From Zygnema cylindricum (lineage: Eukaryota; Streptophyta; Zygnematophyceae; Zygnematales; Zygnemataceae), in NCBI GenBank assembly GCA_037447655.1, contig JBBHKE010000696.1:188001-252000 (forward strand): a DNA stretch of 64,000 nucleotides, in the 5' to 3' direction. The notes below the pieces were generated by a model that was given only the letters and a program-made list of their open reading frames with translations, was not told the origin of the DNA and searched no databases. Shown piece by piece: positions 37,683 to 49,546 of this stretch; the stretch's first letter is position 1; the number at the start of each line of letters is the position of its first letter. A program made the translations under genes and the position numbers.

Positions 37683-38749
37683 TGCAAATAATAATTTAAT
37701 AATTAAAACGATGCAACAAAAGTTTGGAACGAAATATTGTAGATAGTTTACTCCCACAATCGATGTTATGATTTTTGTATCTTACAATATTTCAAACCTA
37801 TTAAGTTTGACAAGCACAACGATTATATTTTTAATTGACTATAATAGAAAAATAGTCTTTGGTTTGTGTAACGTTATAGTTTGTTGTATATACCAAATAC
37901 ATTAACTAAAACTTTTTGACACGTAATTGTACATACAAAAAATGAAATATCCAATTAAATATTTGACAAAAGGCATTTAATAAAAAAAAACCAAATAATG
38001 GATAATAATTGTTAGTCGTTGCTTTCATTCTGTTTTGCAGTATAAAAAAACGAAAAATATAACAAATTTTACTCCAACGATCAATGTTTTCATTTTTTTA
38101 TCTTACAATGTTTCAAGCCTATTAAGTTTGACAAACAAAATGACTACATTTTTAATCGACCATGATAGATAAACTATATTTGGTTGGTGTTAAGTTATAG
38201 TTTGTTATATAAACCCAAAAACTTTAACTAAATTTTTTAAACCTAACGCTATTGTTTATAAAAATAATAAAAACAAATTCATGTACATATATAATTAGTG
38301 TGTGTGTACACGATATCCAGTTGAATGATGAAAACACATTAAGAAGCAACGAGGAGGCGCCATTGTTGCTATGTCAACAAACACAACAAAATAAAATGCA
38401 AATTCAATAAGCGTGGCTGGGTTAGCGACGACAAGAAAAGAAGAAAAGTGAATATTTTAGGAAAGCACAATCATACCAGTTACAACTTATTTTTTTGGCC
38501 AACTCCCGTGTGAGCCTCGTCATTTGTTGTTGCTGGGCGGCCAATTGCCGAGTGAGTGACTCGATTATTCGTGCTAAGTCCTCTTTTTGGTGGTGGAGGG
38601 GGGGTAATCGGACGAGGAACCCTTGGGATTTCACAAAGACGGGATCGTCTCACTTCCACATTTCGGAACTTATGTAGAACCGTGGTACGAGCCTCTCGGA
38701 GAGCCATTACCTTGGGAGTTATTCGACAATACTTTAGAACGGTGTATAG

Positions 38750-40225
38750 TCAAGGGTCCCACGGATGGTGAAGCCGTAATAACTCAAGAACATTCACCCG
38801 AAAACCGTGGTCGTCGTGAACAATCCACGTTAGCCGTGGATCCGCCGGATCAAATTGCCGTATGTGGGCAAACGTCAAGCCTCGGTTTTCACCCGCGATG
38901 AAAAGCCATGTCGGATGAGCGGTGACATCCGGGGGTATGTCGAGAATTTTTGGACGGGGATTATTTATGGGGTTTAGAGACCGTGCTTCACCGTAACTCC
39001 AATGTTCCGGCCATCTCGCAACCGAAATATAGTGATCGGCCCGAGGGACAAAACTGTCCATTTCTTCCTCTCCCGTGGGAGGAGGAAAAAACCAATCCGG
39101 ATCCTCAACTCGGTATGGAGCTTGAGGGACCGGAATACCCATTACAATTCCTCTCTCCCTATTCGGTGTGGGAGGTGCCTCAAAGATGTCGTCGTCATCC
39201 CCGTATTCGTCCTCACGTTGTCGTCCCTCGCTTTCCGGACTTTGATCGTCCTCGGTGGCCGGCTCATCCACATTCTTCCATACCCGAATATCCGTGGGGT
39301 GTTCTATTTCCGGGGTATGCTTTTCTTCCGGCGGTTTGTCGCCATCCACAATACTCTCGTCGCTACACGAAGTTGAGGGGGCGTACTCTTCTTCGCTAAC
39401 TTTCCGTTTTCCTTTTTTTATCTCCCTCCTCTTCTCTAACTTTTTCCGTTCCTCACTTCCCTCCCCCTCGTCGCTCGCCGCCTTCTCTTCCTCTCGTTCC
39501 TCACCTAATGCCGCCTTTTCCCTTCCCTCCTCACTCAATGTCTTACCTTCCCTCCCCACCTCACCTTCTTCCTCATTCTCACTCTCATGAACTCTCCTAA
39601 CTTTTCCTTTTACTCTTCTCTTCCTCCTACCCACTCCTCCCCGTTCCTCACTTCCCTACCCCTCGTCGCTCGCCGCCTCCTCTTCCCCTCGTTCCTCACC
39701 TAATGCCGCCTTTTCCCTTCTCTCCTCACTCAATGTCTTACCATCCCTCCCCACCTCACCTTCTTCCTCATTCTTACTCTCATGGACTCTCCTAACTCCT
39801 CTTTTTACTCTTCTCCTCCTACCAACTCCTCCCCGTACCTCACTTCCCTCCCCCTCCTCTCGTAATGTCTTATCTTCCCTCCCCACCTCACCTTCTTCCT
39901 CGTTCTCACTGTCGTCAACCCTCCTCACTTTCCTTTTATCTCTCCTCTTCCTCCTATCTAATCTTCCTCGTGCCTCAATTTCCTCCCTCACTTCATTGGA
40001 GGCCCTTTCTTCCATTCCCTCCACATCTTTTACTTCCTCCTCCCTACTCACCTCAACAGATGCACCTTTTTCCTTCCCTTCCCTCCTTCCTCCTTCCCAT
40101 CCAATGGCTAAGAAGGTTGCCGCCTCCCGTTGCCTCGCTAACTCTTCCGCGGTGGCCGTATCTAGTGGAGGTTCACGGCGACGAGAGGTACGTGGTCGCC
40201 TAATCGGTTGGCTGGTGCCCTCCAT
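38750..40225 (-). pseudogene. ORF2 of element H: charged-repeat protein with one in-frame TAG
   Basis: ATG at 40225 (MEGTSQPIRRPRTSRRREPP) and stop at 38750, 491 codons, broken only by TAG at 39658-39656 where neighbouring repeats read GAG. Residues about 85-290 carry two to three copies of a roughly 60-residue unit with RRKRR, KVRRV, ESENEEEGEVGR, KTLSEE and EKAALGEE. An acidic, Pro-rich middle follows, then a more globular C-terminal part (ADHYISVARWPEHWSYGEAR to NVLELLRLHHPWDP). Beyond the stop, shifted frames keep coding character: MALREARTTVLHKFRNVEV, a Pro run, then a coiled-coil-like LARIIESLTRQLAAQQQQMT at about 38490-38600. I recognise no family. Confidence 0.5.
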
Positions 40226-40974
40226 AACGAAGCCTCACAGATGCTTGTGAAAAAGAAAAAAGAAGAAGCCGCGGCTACCAGTTTTGCAATAAAACACAAA
40301 AATATTAACCTAAAATAAAATTCACACATGTAAAGAACAGTGCGACAGATACTTAAATATTGTATGGGTAGGTACAGAAAGGGGTTGGCGCCTCCCAGAA
40401 GCGTTCGGCTATTCCAGTAATGGGGCGACGAAACAAAATGATGCGTTAGACGTTTTGTTGACATTGGGCGATTCGAACATTGGGTGTCGTTGCTTGTTTG
40501 TTGTTTTTTACATGCAAGATGCTTTTTACATTTATGATTTAATTGACGTCCAGACGTCAAACCGGCGCGCATTTGTATTTCAAAACTTCCAACGTTCAGG
40601 CGACGACGCATTATCGTCGCCTTTTTCATTTCTCCAACCCCTGCCGTCGCTCCAATTTAATCGCCTCTCGATAAAAACATCGAGGGAACGACACAATATC
40701 GTCGCCCGTCCAATGGTTAATACTCATGGTAAAAATTGCCATGAGACTCCACATCATCCTATTGGACGACGGTGCACAACCACCCAGCATGACAACACGA
40801 GATGGGGGGGGGGAAAGAATGAGGCATACACGAATTAACATAATGAGGGATAAATAATCAACATTAAATATTCAATATGTGAAAATAAATTACAAGCAAT
40901 GGGAGCTAACAACATACAGATTAGGCATTCGAAAATAGCCATTTGAAGGTAAGGAGGAATGGTAATACTCTTAC
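40226..40974 (-). other. Presumed intron or spacer between ORF1 and ORF2 of element H copy 1
   Basis: Starts at the gtaaga donor that ends ORF1. Contains inverted pairs such as GGCGACGACGCATTATCGTC closed by GCC (about 40601-40623) and AACGACACAATATCGTCGCC. An acceptor (ctgtgag then GCTTCGTT-ATG) would put ORF1 in frame with ORF2, but copy 2 does not keep that site. Confidence 0.4.
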
Positions 40975-41395
40975 TTGTGCTATACTCCCCCGTAAAATGA
41001 TGGGGAAATTTTTGGACGGTCCTCGGGATGAGCCCCACCTTTCCATTCTCATGGAAATCAGCAATCATCCAATTGATTACTCGTAGTCGAGTAATCTTCG
41101 TTGAAACTTGCTGAGTTTTTCGGATCGCCACCGGATCGTTCCCGTACGACCCACTCGGTGAGTCCATTTCTCCGGTGGCAGCACCTTCCAAGAATGGGTC
41201 TACGACGGGTATTCCCATTTCTTCAATCAGTGGGTCGGGGCCTTGGGCTTCGCTCCAATCGTTGTCCTTTTGAACCGTGGGTGGCAAAACTTCAGCCGTA
41301 GCTTTGTCCTCTTGAACCGTGGGTGGCAAAACTTCAGCCGTAGCTATGTTTTTTGCCGCGAAAAAGGTGGTAATAGGGGAAGTAATGGGCCACAT
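40975..41395 (-). CDS. ORF1 of element H, conserved INWMIAD / RTVxKFPxHFTGEY protein
   Basis: Unknown protein, conserved between the two copies of the element. It starts MWPITSPITTFFAAK; copy 2 starts MWPGTTFFAAK. A variable acidic middle follows, here with the direct repeat ATAEVLPPTVQ. Then comes the conserved block VSTKITRLRVINWMIADFHE and NGKVGLIPRTVQKFPHHFTG. Both copies stop being similar at a gtaag donor after GEY (here at 40974), so this is probably the first exon of a longer protein. The block loosely resembles the N-terminal helix-turn-helix of plant mariner-like transposases (NGK plus a basic patch before a TVxKF helix). That would fit the TA target site, but no DDE domain was found. 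Confidence 0.55.
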
Positions 41396-42490
41396 ATTTG
41401 CAAGAAATAAGCAAGCGTTTCGGACAAGAAAGGATATAAAGCAAAATAAAAGGATGCAAAAGCCAAGCTAAATGGAGAATGTGGAAAGACATTGCCATTG
41501 TTGGCCTGAAAGCCTGATATATATACGATGTAAAAAGAAAGTTTTGGGATAAAAAAGCGGGAAACAATTCCCCACCCTTTTGGTGTTCAAAATTTGAATT
41601 TTAATATTTTGCACGAAAGTGAATTATCCAAATTTTAAAAATGACACAGTGCAAGCGGGAAAGTTTCAAGAATTGCGCCATTTTGGTTGAGGGAGTATGC
41701 ACGTGGACGATTCTCATGAAAGGGCCATGGTAAACGCTGCTGTAGATTGAATGTACGATTCGATTTTGGGATGGCAGCGGGAATGATAGGCGGTTTGTGT
41801 AACGTCTTGCTGGAGCCGTAATGTTCGCGTGGATATGAAACTGGCCACGTGTAATTCGCGTCGACCAATCACATTACGCGTGAGATGATCTGGTTGTTAA
41901 GTTTGTACATTTTGAACCAATTTAGAATAAATGTTTACTCTAATACATGATAACATTAACGCTAATGCCGGTCACAAGCCGAAGATACTTATTGGAGTAC
42001 AACCTATTTAGAGTTAAGACACATATTAGCATCAATTTACTCTAATAAAACAAATCATAGCGCCATTATTAGCGTTAAGAACCCTTATTAACGTACAGTA
42101 TCGAGGAACAACGGACAAGGAACCAACTTTTTTATCCACAATCGTTGCGTTATCATTCAAACTGTATAACCTACAGATCCTACAACTGAACTAAAAGTGT
42201 ACGCTTTACGGTGTAGCGCTGACGCTTAATTGCTCTACAATAGTCTAACACATACGAATAGATACATTACGTGACGGCGTACTTTTTCAGCAAAATCGGA
42301 AGACTACATAAATTAGTGTTCACATGTTTGGGGCGGGGATTTAATTTAAAATAAAAAACCAAATTAGTATACGTAAAAAATTAAAATGTATGTTTTTTTT
42401 GAAAAAAATCAAATTCTCAATTAGCGTAAATGACGGTAATTGTTCCTACACGCTAAAGAAACCTTAACGCGAATAACGATTCACGGTGTA
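41396..42490 (-). other. 5' leader of element H copy 1
   Basis: Non-coding. Pieces matching 56968-58048 include TGCTAATATGTGTCTTAA, TACCGTCATTTACGCTAATT and GACCAATCACATTACG-like sequence. Ends at CGATTCACGGTGTA (42490). Confidence 0.55.
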
Positions 42491-42945
42491 CAGTACAGCC
42501 TACAATATTCGGTAAACAATGCACGCCGTCGATACAGGTAATGCAGGTAGAGCATCGACCGCTCGTGGAAAGGCACAAGTACAAAAATGTTGTACTTGCA
42601 ACAACTTAAACGACAAAATTGACGATTCGCTGCAGTACTCCGCCATACTGTTTTTCCTCGGAAAATCGCAAACATCGGAGAACAAAATGTATCGCCACGA
42701 AAGTCACAAGCGTTACGATACGATACGCAACAATAATTACATCGCCTTTAGAGCAGAGGTCGCAAACGGTTATCCGAAACCGTAGCCGACCGTTACCTGA
42801 CCGCCAGCGTCGGATCCGGAACGGATTCGGTTGCCAAGTTTTGGGGGCCGGGCTAATTCAGGCGGTTGATTCACAAAAAAGAAAAAAATCATGTACGGTC
42901 GGGTAAGCAAAAAACGAAAGAAATTGAAGGTTTTGTACTGTCCAT
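42491..42945. other. Short intergenic piece
   Basis: Bases 42750-42840 resemble 47200-47400 in inverted orientation (GCAGAGGTCGCAAACGG / CGACCTCTGC). Small ORFs lack motifs. Confidence 0.4.
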
Positions 42946-43255
42946 ACCATAGTTCAAAAGTAGGTGAAAGTAGACCCATACAATATGCCTATTGTATGCA
43001 AAACATACAATATGACCTTAAGACCCATAGTGTATTCGGACCTATTCGGACCAATTAAAACATTCGGACCAAAAATTGGACCAATTAAAACATTCCGACC
43101 AAAACATTTTACTTACACAGTCAGATTTGGATGATCGCATGGTCGCTGATCAAAGTAGCGATCTAAGAAGATCACATGAAAAGCCCATAACACAAATTAC
43201 AATGAAAGCGCCGACCAAAGGCCTACCATAAAAACGCCTACTTTTGAACTATGGT
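42946..43255. mobile_element. Family F element, copy 2, with inverted ends
   Basis: Ends ACCATAGTTCAAAAGTAGG and CCTACTTTTGAACTATGGT, a 19-bp inverted repeat. The flanks both read tccat, a possible 5-bp duplication. The interior shares the GATCAAAGTAGCGATC block with 28236-28555. Confidence 0.65.
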
Positions 43256-43344
43256 TCCATACTATCGAACATTATTGTACTTTGTACTTTTGGTATCGTG
43301 GAAGTACGTGACATCATGATTATCGTCGCAAATCTGACACGGTT

Positions 43345-44087
43345 CTAAGGGTAACGTTCCATCAGACGAAAAGTGGGGAGGCTAACAGAAATCTGCGACT
43401 ATCCGTACCAAACCGTACAGGTTATTTTGTTTTATACGAAAAACAACATTACACAGAATTTTCCTAATACTCTCCGAAGGTCTGGGAGGTAATACTGACC
43501 GTCGGATTTCATCTACGAGGCGTTCGCTTCATTTTTCTTTGTAACTGTCAACCCACCTCGAGGAGGTGGGTTGGGAGATACAGAAAAAAAAATCCGTGAC
43601 ACGCTGGACGATAAAGCTACGTGTCACGATGCACAACCAACGAAAAATCACAAGATTTACACATGACACGTGCTTTCCAAAATACAACCAAAAATAAAAA
43701 TGTAATTTCGTAACATTCCATCGTCACGCTATTTTCAATCACTTTTGTTCGTCACACTATTTTTCTCAAAAGACTTTCGTTATGTTTCGAAAACACAAAC
43801 CCTAAAAAATGAGCTGGCGTAAAGACTAGCGTTTGCAAAAAGTATAAAAGTTATGTCGTATAATGATTTCGTACGCATGTACATGGTACGCAAGTGAATA
43901 TTTGAAGATAAGGTTGTCGGTGCTAAAAATCTGAAAGATATTCAATATCAGATCGTAGCTTGCGTGGCGCCAATCAATTTAGAACACGTGGTTTATAGAC
44001 TCTTTGTGATGGAACATCGACTCAATCGACCCGGTCTGTAGAGTTGGCCGTACGATTACAGAAACACCAGATGGAACTTCACCGTAA
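43345..44087. mobile_element. Family D element, copy 3, without MITE insertion
   Basis: Left CTAAGGGTAACGTTCCATCA, right CCAGATGGAACTTCACCGTA. Collinear with 13803-15396 except that the hAT-type MITE is absent (compare CAAGATTTACACATG around 43660). Clearly diverged from the other two copies. Confidence 0.7.
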
Positions 44088-45150
44088 CACTAATCATTTC
44101 GCAAATCTTAATGGAAGATAAGGGCCGCAAATTGTACTCTATTGTAAAGTGTTAATTATGCACTTTATACGGTGTTTCCACAAATATATCAACGTGTTAA
44201 TGTCAAATATCACCATTTTCAATAGTCGACGGTTCAGGTATGATTTATTTTGAATATCCATTTAGGATGGCTTTAATGTATATGTCATTATAACTTGTTT
44301 TGTTAAATTAATTTATATATTTGAGCTTCATAACTATTTTCTTATCAATAATTTACATTCGTACACTTTTTTTATTATTATTATTGTTTGTTGTCATGAT
44401 GTTGTTTTTTATTTGTCTATCCATAAAAAAAATCGTTTTGGTAGAAACCTTCTTATTGATCATGGTTAGTAACAGTATGATTTTTTTTTATTGTTTTTTT
44501 TTCCCATGTTTTCAAGCATTTTGTTAAGCATTGTTTGATGTTGGTGTTTCGTCCAACAAAAGTGTTGACATCGACCAACTATTCCCGTCTGTAAATAGCG
44601 TAAAAACTTAGAGAAAATATTGATAGCAGTTTTTTGTCGCATTTACGACCTATCTTTGGACCGAGACAATAAAAAGAACCTCGTTCATGTCAGTAACCGC
44701 TCATTTTATCAACAAAGAATTTAAACTTCATGCACGGACGCTTCAAGTCGATCATTTTTTGGAGGAAAAATATACAGCGGGAAATGTCTTAACGACTTTC
44801 ATAAATTGTTTGGCCAAATTTGAAATGTCCAATTTTGATGTTTTGGAAAATCATTGTGTTGTTATAGCTTACAGTGGCTCTATCATGTGTGCCGTTAAAG
44901 GTCTACCAAGTATGTTTACTTGGATACCTTGCGCGGATCATCAAATTGCTACAATTGTGACAACGATTTTGAACAAGAGCAAAACTTCCAAAAAGTACAA
45001 CCACGATGTGGAAGTTCCTGAATTGCTTGATCTAATTGACTGTTGTAAATCATTGGTCACAGTCATTTACAAAATTTGTTGAAAAACACTTTAAAACAAG
45101 AAAACGCAACGCAGTGGAATTCTTTGCTTTGAATGCTTAAGAGTATTAAC

Positions 45151-45426
45151 TAATGTTGGGAATCGAGGGACATTTGCCGATATTCGATATGTACCGGAAT
45201 TTGGGTACCTGATAATCGATATATCGAAGATTTTCCGTACGATTCCCGTACGATTTTCCCTACGGTATTACATACTAGATCTGTACGGACACCCACCTTT
45301 TACCAAATGTATCGCGATATAATATGTTGGTCCCGGTACGATGTATCGAGGCCTCTGACCGATCGATAATCGATATATCGAATATCAAACTTATCGCGAT
45401 ATGATTTTACCCGATACCCAACATTA
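45151..45426. mobile_element. hAT-type MITE family B, shortest copy, inside the hAT relic
   Basis: Starts TAATGTTGGGAATCG, ends CGATACCCAACATTA, 276 bp. Flanks gtattaac and gtatttac match at 7 of 8 bases. It interrupts the transposase reading frame. Confidence 0.82.
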
Positions 45427-45567
45427 GTATTTACGATGCATTCAATGTGATGGTAGCAATCGCTACCCAACATTAGTATTTACGATGCATTCAATGAGAT
45501 AGGAGCAATCGCTACCAAACATTTGTATTTACGATGCATTCAATGAGATAGGATCAATCGCTCGAGC
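45421..45567 (+). repeat. 49-bp tandem triplication overlapping the MITE end
   Basis: Units start at 45421, 45470 and 45519 with ACATTAGTATTTACGATGCA. Copies 2 and 3 start with the last bases of the MITE terminus (ACCCAACATTAG), so the triplication happened after the insertion. Confidence 0.8.
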
Positions 45568-46398
45568 AAAAAATAAATTGATATTTTTTGCTTGTATCGA
45601 TAAGACTCATCTTACTGAACTTATACGATTTTTGGAAAGGTTTCAAGAAGCGACCCTAAAGTGGGAAAATTTTAAAGAACCAACTTTACATTTGGTTGTG
45701 TTTGAACGAGCGTCTCTCCATAACCACTATAAGATAAGAAAAACATCTTACAATGATGGTGAAAAATAATGCCCCACCGATTCCCCTAACTTTCAAAAAT
45801 TGAAAGAACTTTTTATGAAATTTGCACCACCAAAGTGGGGCCTTCACGAGTATCACATTGTTGCGGCTCTTTTAGATCCCCGACAAAAATATAGGCTTGA
45901 AATAATTGGGGTATCGAAAACCGAAATTAAAAGCGCGAGGGTCAAACTTCGAGAACTCGCAAACGACCTCGGTGATGACGTTGATTTCGGTAGTCCTCAA
46001 CGTATAACAAAAAAACGGAAAACATCGCAAAGTATGGACAATTTTTTTGGTGAGAGCGATGAAGAAAACGAGGTTCTTATTACCACCGACAAAAGGACGC
46101 TCGTTAATGATGAATTGAAACGTTACTTTGTTTTAAAATTAACCAGCCACGAAAGATTGAACTTTAACATACTCAAATGGTGGAAAAAAAATCAAGTGTA
46201 CGTGCGAAAGATGGAGGATTTCTTCTTCTATCTTGTGTCGCTAGATCGGTTCTAGCTATTCCGGCTTCTAGCTATATGTCCGAATGCAATTTTTCGGATG
46301 CAGAGAACACAATCACAAAAAAGAGGAGCTCACTAGCGGCTTCAATTGTTAGCGATCTTTTGTGTGTTAGATGCAACCGAGATCTTTTAAACGCTTAG

Positions 46399-49300
46399 TT
46401 TTTTGTTTTGTTTTGTTTTCTATTTTTGTTTTTAATTATTGTTATTTCTCTAGTATTAGTTATATTGTTTTTTTTTCTTTGAATTTTTGTTTTATTTCAC
46501 AATTTTTGTAGGGTTTGTTTTTTTTTTAAGTCGGAATGCTTATTTTTTAAATCGTAGCATTCACACCAAATTTAGATTTATAGATTTTGTGTAATTTTTA
46601 AGTTTGAGGTTGAAAATTTGTATAATAGAATCGAAAATATGTCGTGATTTGTTTATTTCTATATTCTACATAAGAATTTATGTTTTTTTTGCCTATCATA
46701 ATGTGTTTTTTGCTAATTGATTTTCCATGTGAAAAACTTTTTTTTTTTTTTTAAGCATTCATAATTTTTGCATAATTCATAACTTAGCATCGTAGTCGAA
46801 AGAAAAACCGTCGAAAAAATGTAGCGAAAAATTTAGATTTGCGAGAGAATAAACATTTATTTAAGAGTTACACTCAAAATTAGGAAGAAATCTCTTGGGG
46901 GAGGTGACTGTCGAGGAAAAAAAATATATGTCAAGAAAGATTGCAAAAAGACAAAACAGTAAAAAGAAGAAGTACACGAACTTTTTTTTTGCAAAGGGAG
47001 ATGTACCACTGCACCGCTCATCGTTATTAGTGTTAATAAGTCGTTACTATTTATAGCTAAAAATCACAAAATAGAGTTAACAACGTTATTTAAAGACGTG
47101 GACTACAACCTGCCACGCCTCCTTGCACATTAAATAGTGTTTTTCATTATGCTTAACGCTAATAACAATGAGCGTTGTAATTTTGTAATTATTCGGGTAC
47201 AGGCAGGTACGGGTAGTTGCGGGAAATCGAGTTTCGGTTAACTTTTATATTCGTAAACACGTATCCGGTAACGGGTAACAATTTAGGAGCGTGACATAAT
47301 CCGGTCGGGAGTCGGGTACTCGGACTTTGAAAAAAAAAAAATTGTCGGTTTCGGGTATCTAATTTTTTTACTTTTGCGACCTCTGCTTTAGAGTTCGAGA
47401 ATTATTGGAATAATAGTCATAAACATCATTATAAACGCCCGACGACAAAATAAGGAGAAAAACCCAATGGAAAACCTAACAGGGAGTTTAAACTGTGAGG
47501 ATTATGGAAAAGGAGGGGGGAGAATAAAAGTTAACCAATTAAAATGGTTTCGCCAATTGGCCTCTAGTACTCATTTCAAGTACAAGTTTCAGTGGAGGTA
47601 AATTTGTTTTCTTGTGAGGTTTGGGTGGAGGTGGAGGAAGTGGTTAAATGGGGTACACCCTAATGCCTAACGTGGTTTTTCTGTTTTTTTTTTGTTTTTG
47701 GTATTCTTTTGTGGTTTGCTTTAGTTATTTTTGGTTTCTCAAAGGGGAAGATAAGTGGGAATAGAATGGGAAAACGCAAGGGAAAAAAATAAATGGAGGG
47801 TAAAGGGGAAGATGGGGGGAAAGTGAGTGGGTGATGCAGGAAAAAGGAGGGTAAAGGGGAAGATGGGGGGAAAGTGAGTGGGTGATGCAGGAACAAGAGG
47901 AAAAGGAGGAAAAGGGGGAAAAGGAGGAAAAGGACGAAAATTAGAAAACATTTTTTTTTTGCCCATCGTTGTTTTTGTCTTAACGTTGTAAATGAATATT
48001 TATTTTTTTCATTTTTTTTTAATTTTTTTTTGTAACTTTTCTTAGTTGTTTATTGAAACATTGATGCAAGAAGAAAAAAAGATAAAGAGAGACAATGGGA
48101 GAAAATGAATTCTGCCAAAAGTCTTTTGGTTTTGTTTTTTCCATTGCGTTTGTCCTACAAAAAGAATGGGGAAAAGAGGGAGAGAAACTGGCTATTGTCC
48201 AATTGGAGTGAAGTATGGCTGGGGTGTTGGCATAAAGTAAATTTAGGACTGCGAATCAAAAATTATTATATGTATTATGTATCTTATGTCGCAAAAATAT
48301 AACAAAAAAATGTTCGTCTCATAAGATAGACATTCACATGTAGCAGAGTTGCCTTGCATGTTTGCTTAAATGATTTTTATTCTCGACAACGAATCATTCT
48401 TGGTATTAAGGTCTATCATTTTCAAAGAATAATTCTTCGTATTAAGAAGGTTAAATCATTTTCAACAAGTTGTTCTTACCATTAAGAAGATTTGTCATTA
48501 TAATTTTCAGCGAATGTTCTTAGCATTAAGAAGGTTTATCATTGTCTACGATATTTGACATGACTAATATTATTGTTGCTTGTCCTGTGAAATCTTTGCC
48601 TGTCAACTATACTGGTCACTTATGAGATGTGTCGTCTAAAATACACAACCAGAACCCATAGTCATCACCACGGGTATCTGCACAAGTGAAACTTGCATAC
48701 TTTGTTTAAGTACTTCACAAAGATGGACACATGCCTTGTTTTCACACAACAAGATTGTTTTGAAACAACGAGATTGTTTACAAACAATAAAATTCTTTTC
48801 AAACGACGCGATTGCTTACAAAGAACGAGATTGTTTACAATGAGATTGTGTTCACACAATGAGATTGTTTACAAACAATGAGACTGTTAAAAAATAATGA
48901 GATTGCTTACAAACAACGAGATTGAAAAACCTCATGCGTACAGGTCAGCATTTGACCTACAAATTAGAAGGTTACATATTGAATTTACCTCGTGCATGAG
49001 CATCAACTCCTTTTGTCTTCTTGGAACAAATTATTGTAAAGCCACACATGTATGCGAACTGATGATTTGAAAAGAACATACTTATAAGACTTTTACTAAC
49101 AGGAGTTTGGTTGCTAAAAAACCCATGAAAAACCCTAAAACACTAAATAAAACAAAATACTATTCCATGTGGATAATGTCAAACTTATAGACCGAATTTC
49201 ACAAACCACCTTTACTTCACTCGGCTGAAAATCCTCCCAGACTCTTTCATAACACATTGTTGAACAGTCCTCTAGAACTTACACTTGAAGAGAAAGTTTT

Positions 49301-49546
49301 CCCGGTTTCGCAGTTCTCGGCATTGTTTTTTACTATATCGGCTAACATGTAGGACATTTGTAGACACATTATACTCTCCCGGTACTTGAGACTCATTATA
49401 CTCTCCCAGTACTTGAGGGGAACTTACCACTTTTGCCGTATATCTCTCGTGAACGGTTTTTATCAACAGTTCATACGTATGACAAAACGACCACATTATT
49501 ACATTTCCAATTTGCAGGTGTGAATTTATACATCGCCAATTCAAAT
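46399..49546. other. Intergenic DNA with several simple arrays
   Basis: No gene recognised. Contents: decayed TACACCG-type MITE 47010-47179; a 51-bp direct duplication at 47795-47896 in a purine-rich tract; four 45-60 bp degenerate repeats (ATTCTTNGTATTAAGAAGG) at 48390-48540; and the 21-bp array listed separately. Much of it is T- or A-rich. Confidence 0.45.
48745..48926 (+). repeat. Tandem repeat, unit about 21-22 bp
   Basis: About eight copies of AACGAGATTGTTTACAAACA with small changes. Each unit holds a short TTGTTTACAAACAA palindrome. Confidence 0.8.

Larger units (their letters stand above)
38422..42490 (-). mobile_element. Two-ORF transposon-like element, family H, copy 1
   Basis: Reads on the minus strand from a TACACCGTGAATCG end at 42490 through a non-coding leader, ORF1 (41395-40975) and ORF2 (40225-38750). 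The leader, ORF1 and the start of ORF2 all recur, in the same order and spacing class, at 56968-59440 on the plus strand. The 3' end is not defined; 38422 is simply the last base of the recognisable coding remnant. The terminus links it to MITE families A and E. Confidence 0.6.
44630..46398 (+). pseudogene. hAT superfamily transposase relic
   Basis: Pieces of one protein in order on the plus strand. YLWTETIKRTSFMSVTAHFI (from about 44645) equals the WTxDLW...LTAHY core. A block with YSGSIMCAVKGLPSMFTWIP then CADHQI follows (about 44880-44955). After an insertion at 45151-45426, KWGLHEYHIVAALLDPRQKY (45830-45890) matches the ALLDPR motif. The dimerisation domain is SSYMSECNFSDAENTITKKR then SSLAASIVSDLL (46270-46365). 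Stops at 45080 and 45767, and a frameshift near 46250, break the frame. It lacks an intact N-terminus and cannot make a full transposase. Confidence 0.85.

Noticed and set aside
38950-39590. Plus-strand ORFs of 111-149 codons
   Set aside because: Opposite strand of the Glu/Lys-rich ORF2; the Ser/Pro/Leu-rich translation is the usual shadow of GAG/AAG-rich coding DNA.
48745-48926. CRISPR-like regular repeat
   Set aside because: Units are contiguous and degenerate with no unique spacers, in a eukaryotic genome; it is a minisatellite.
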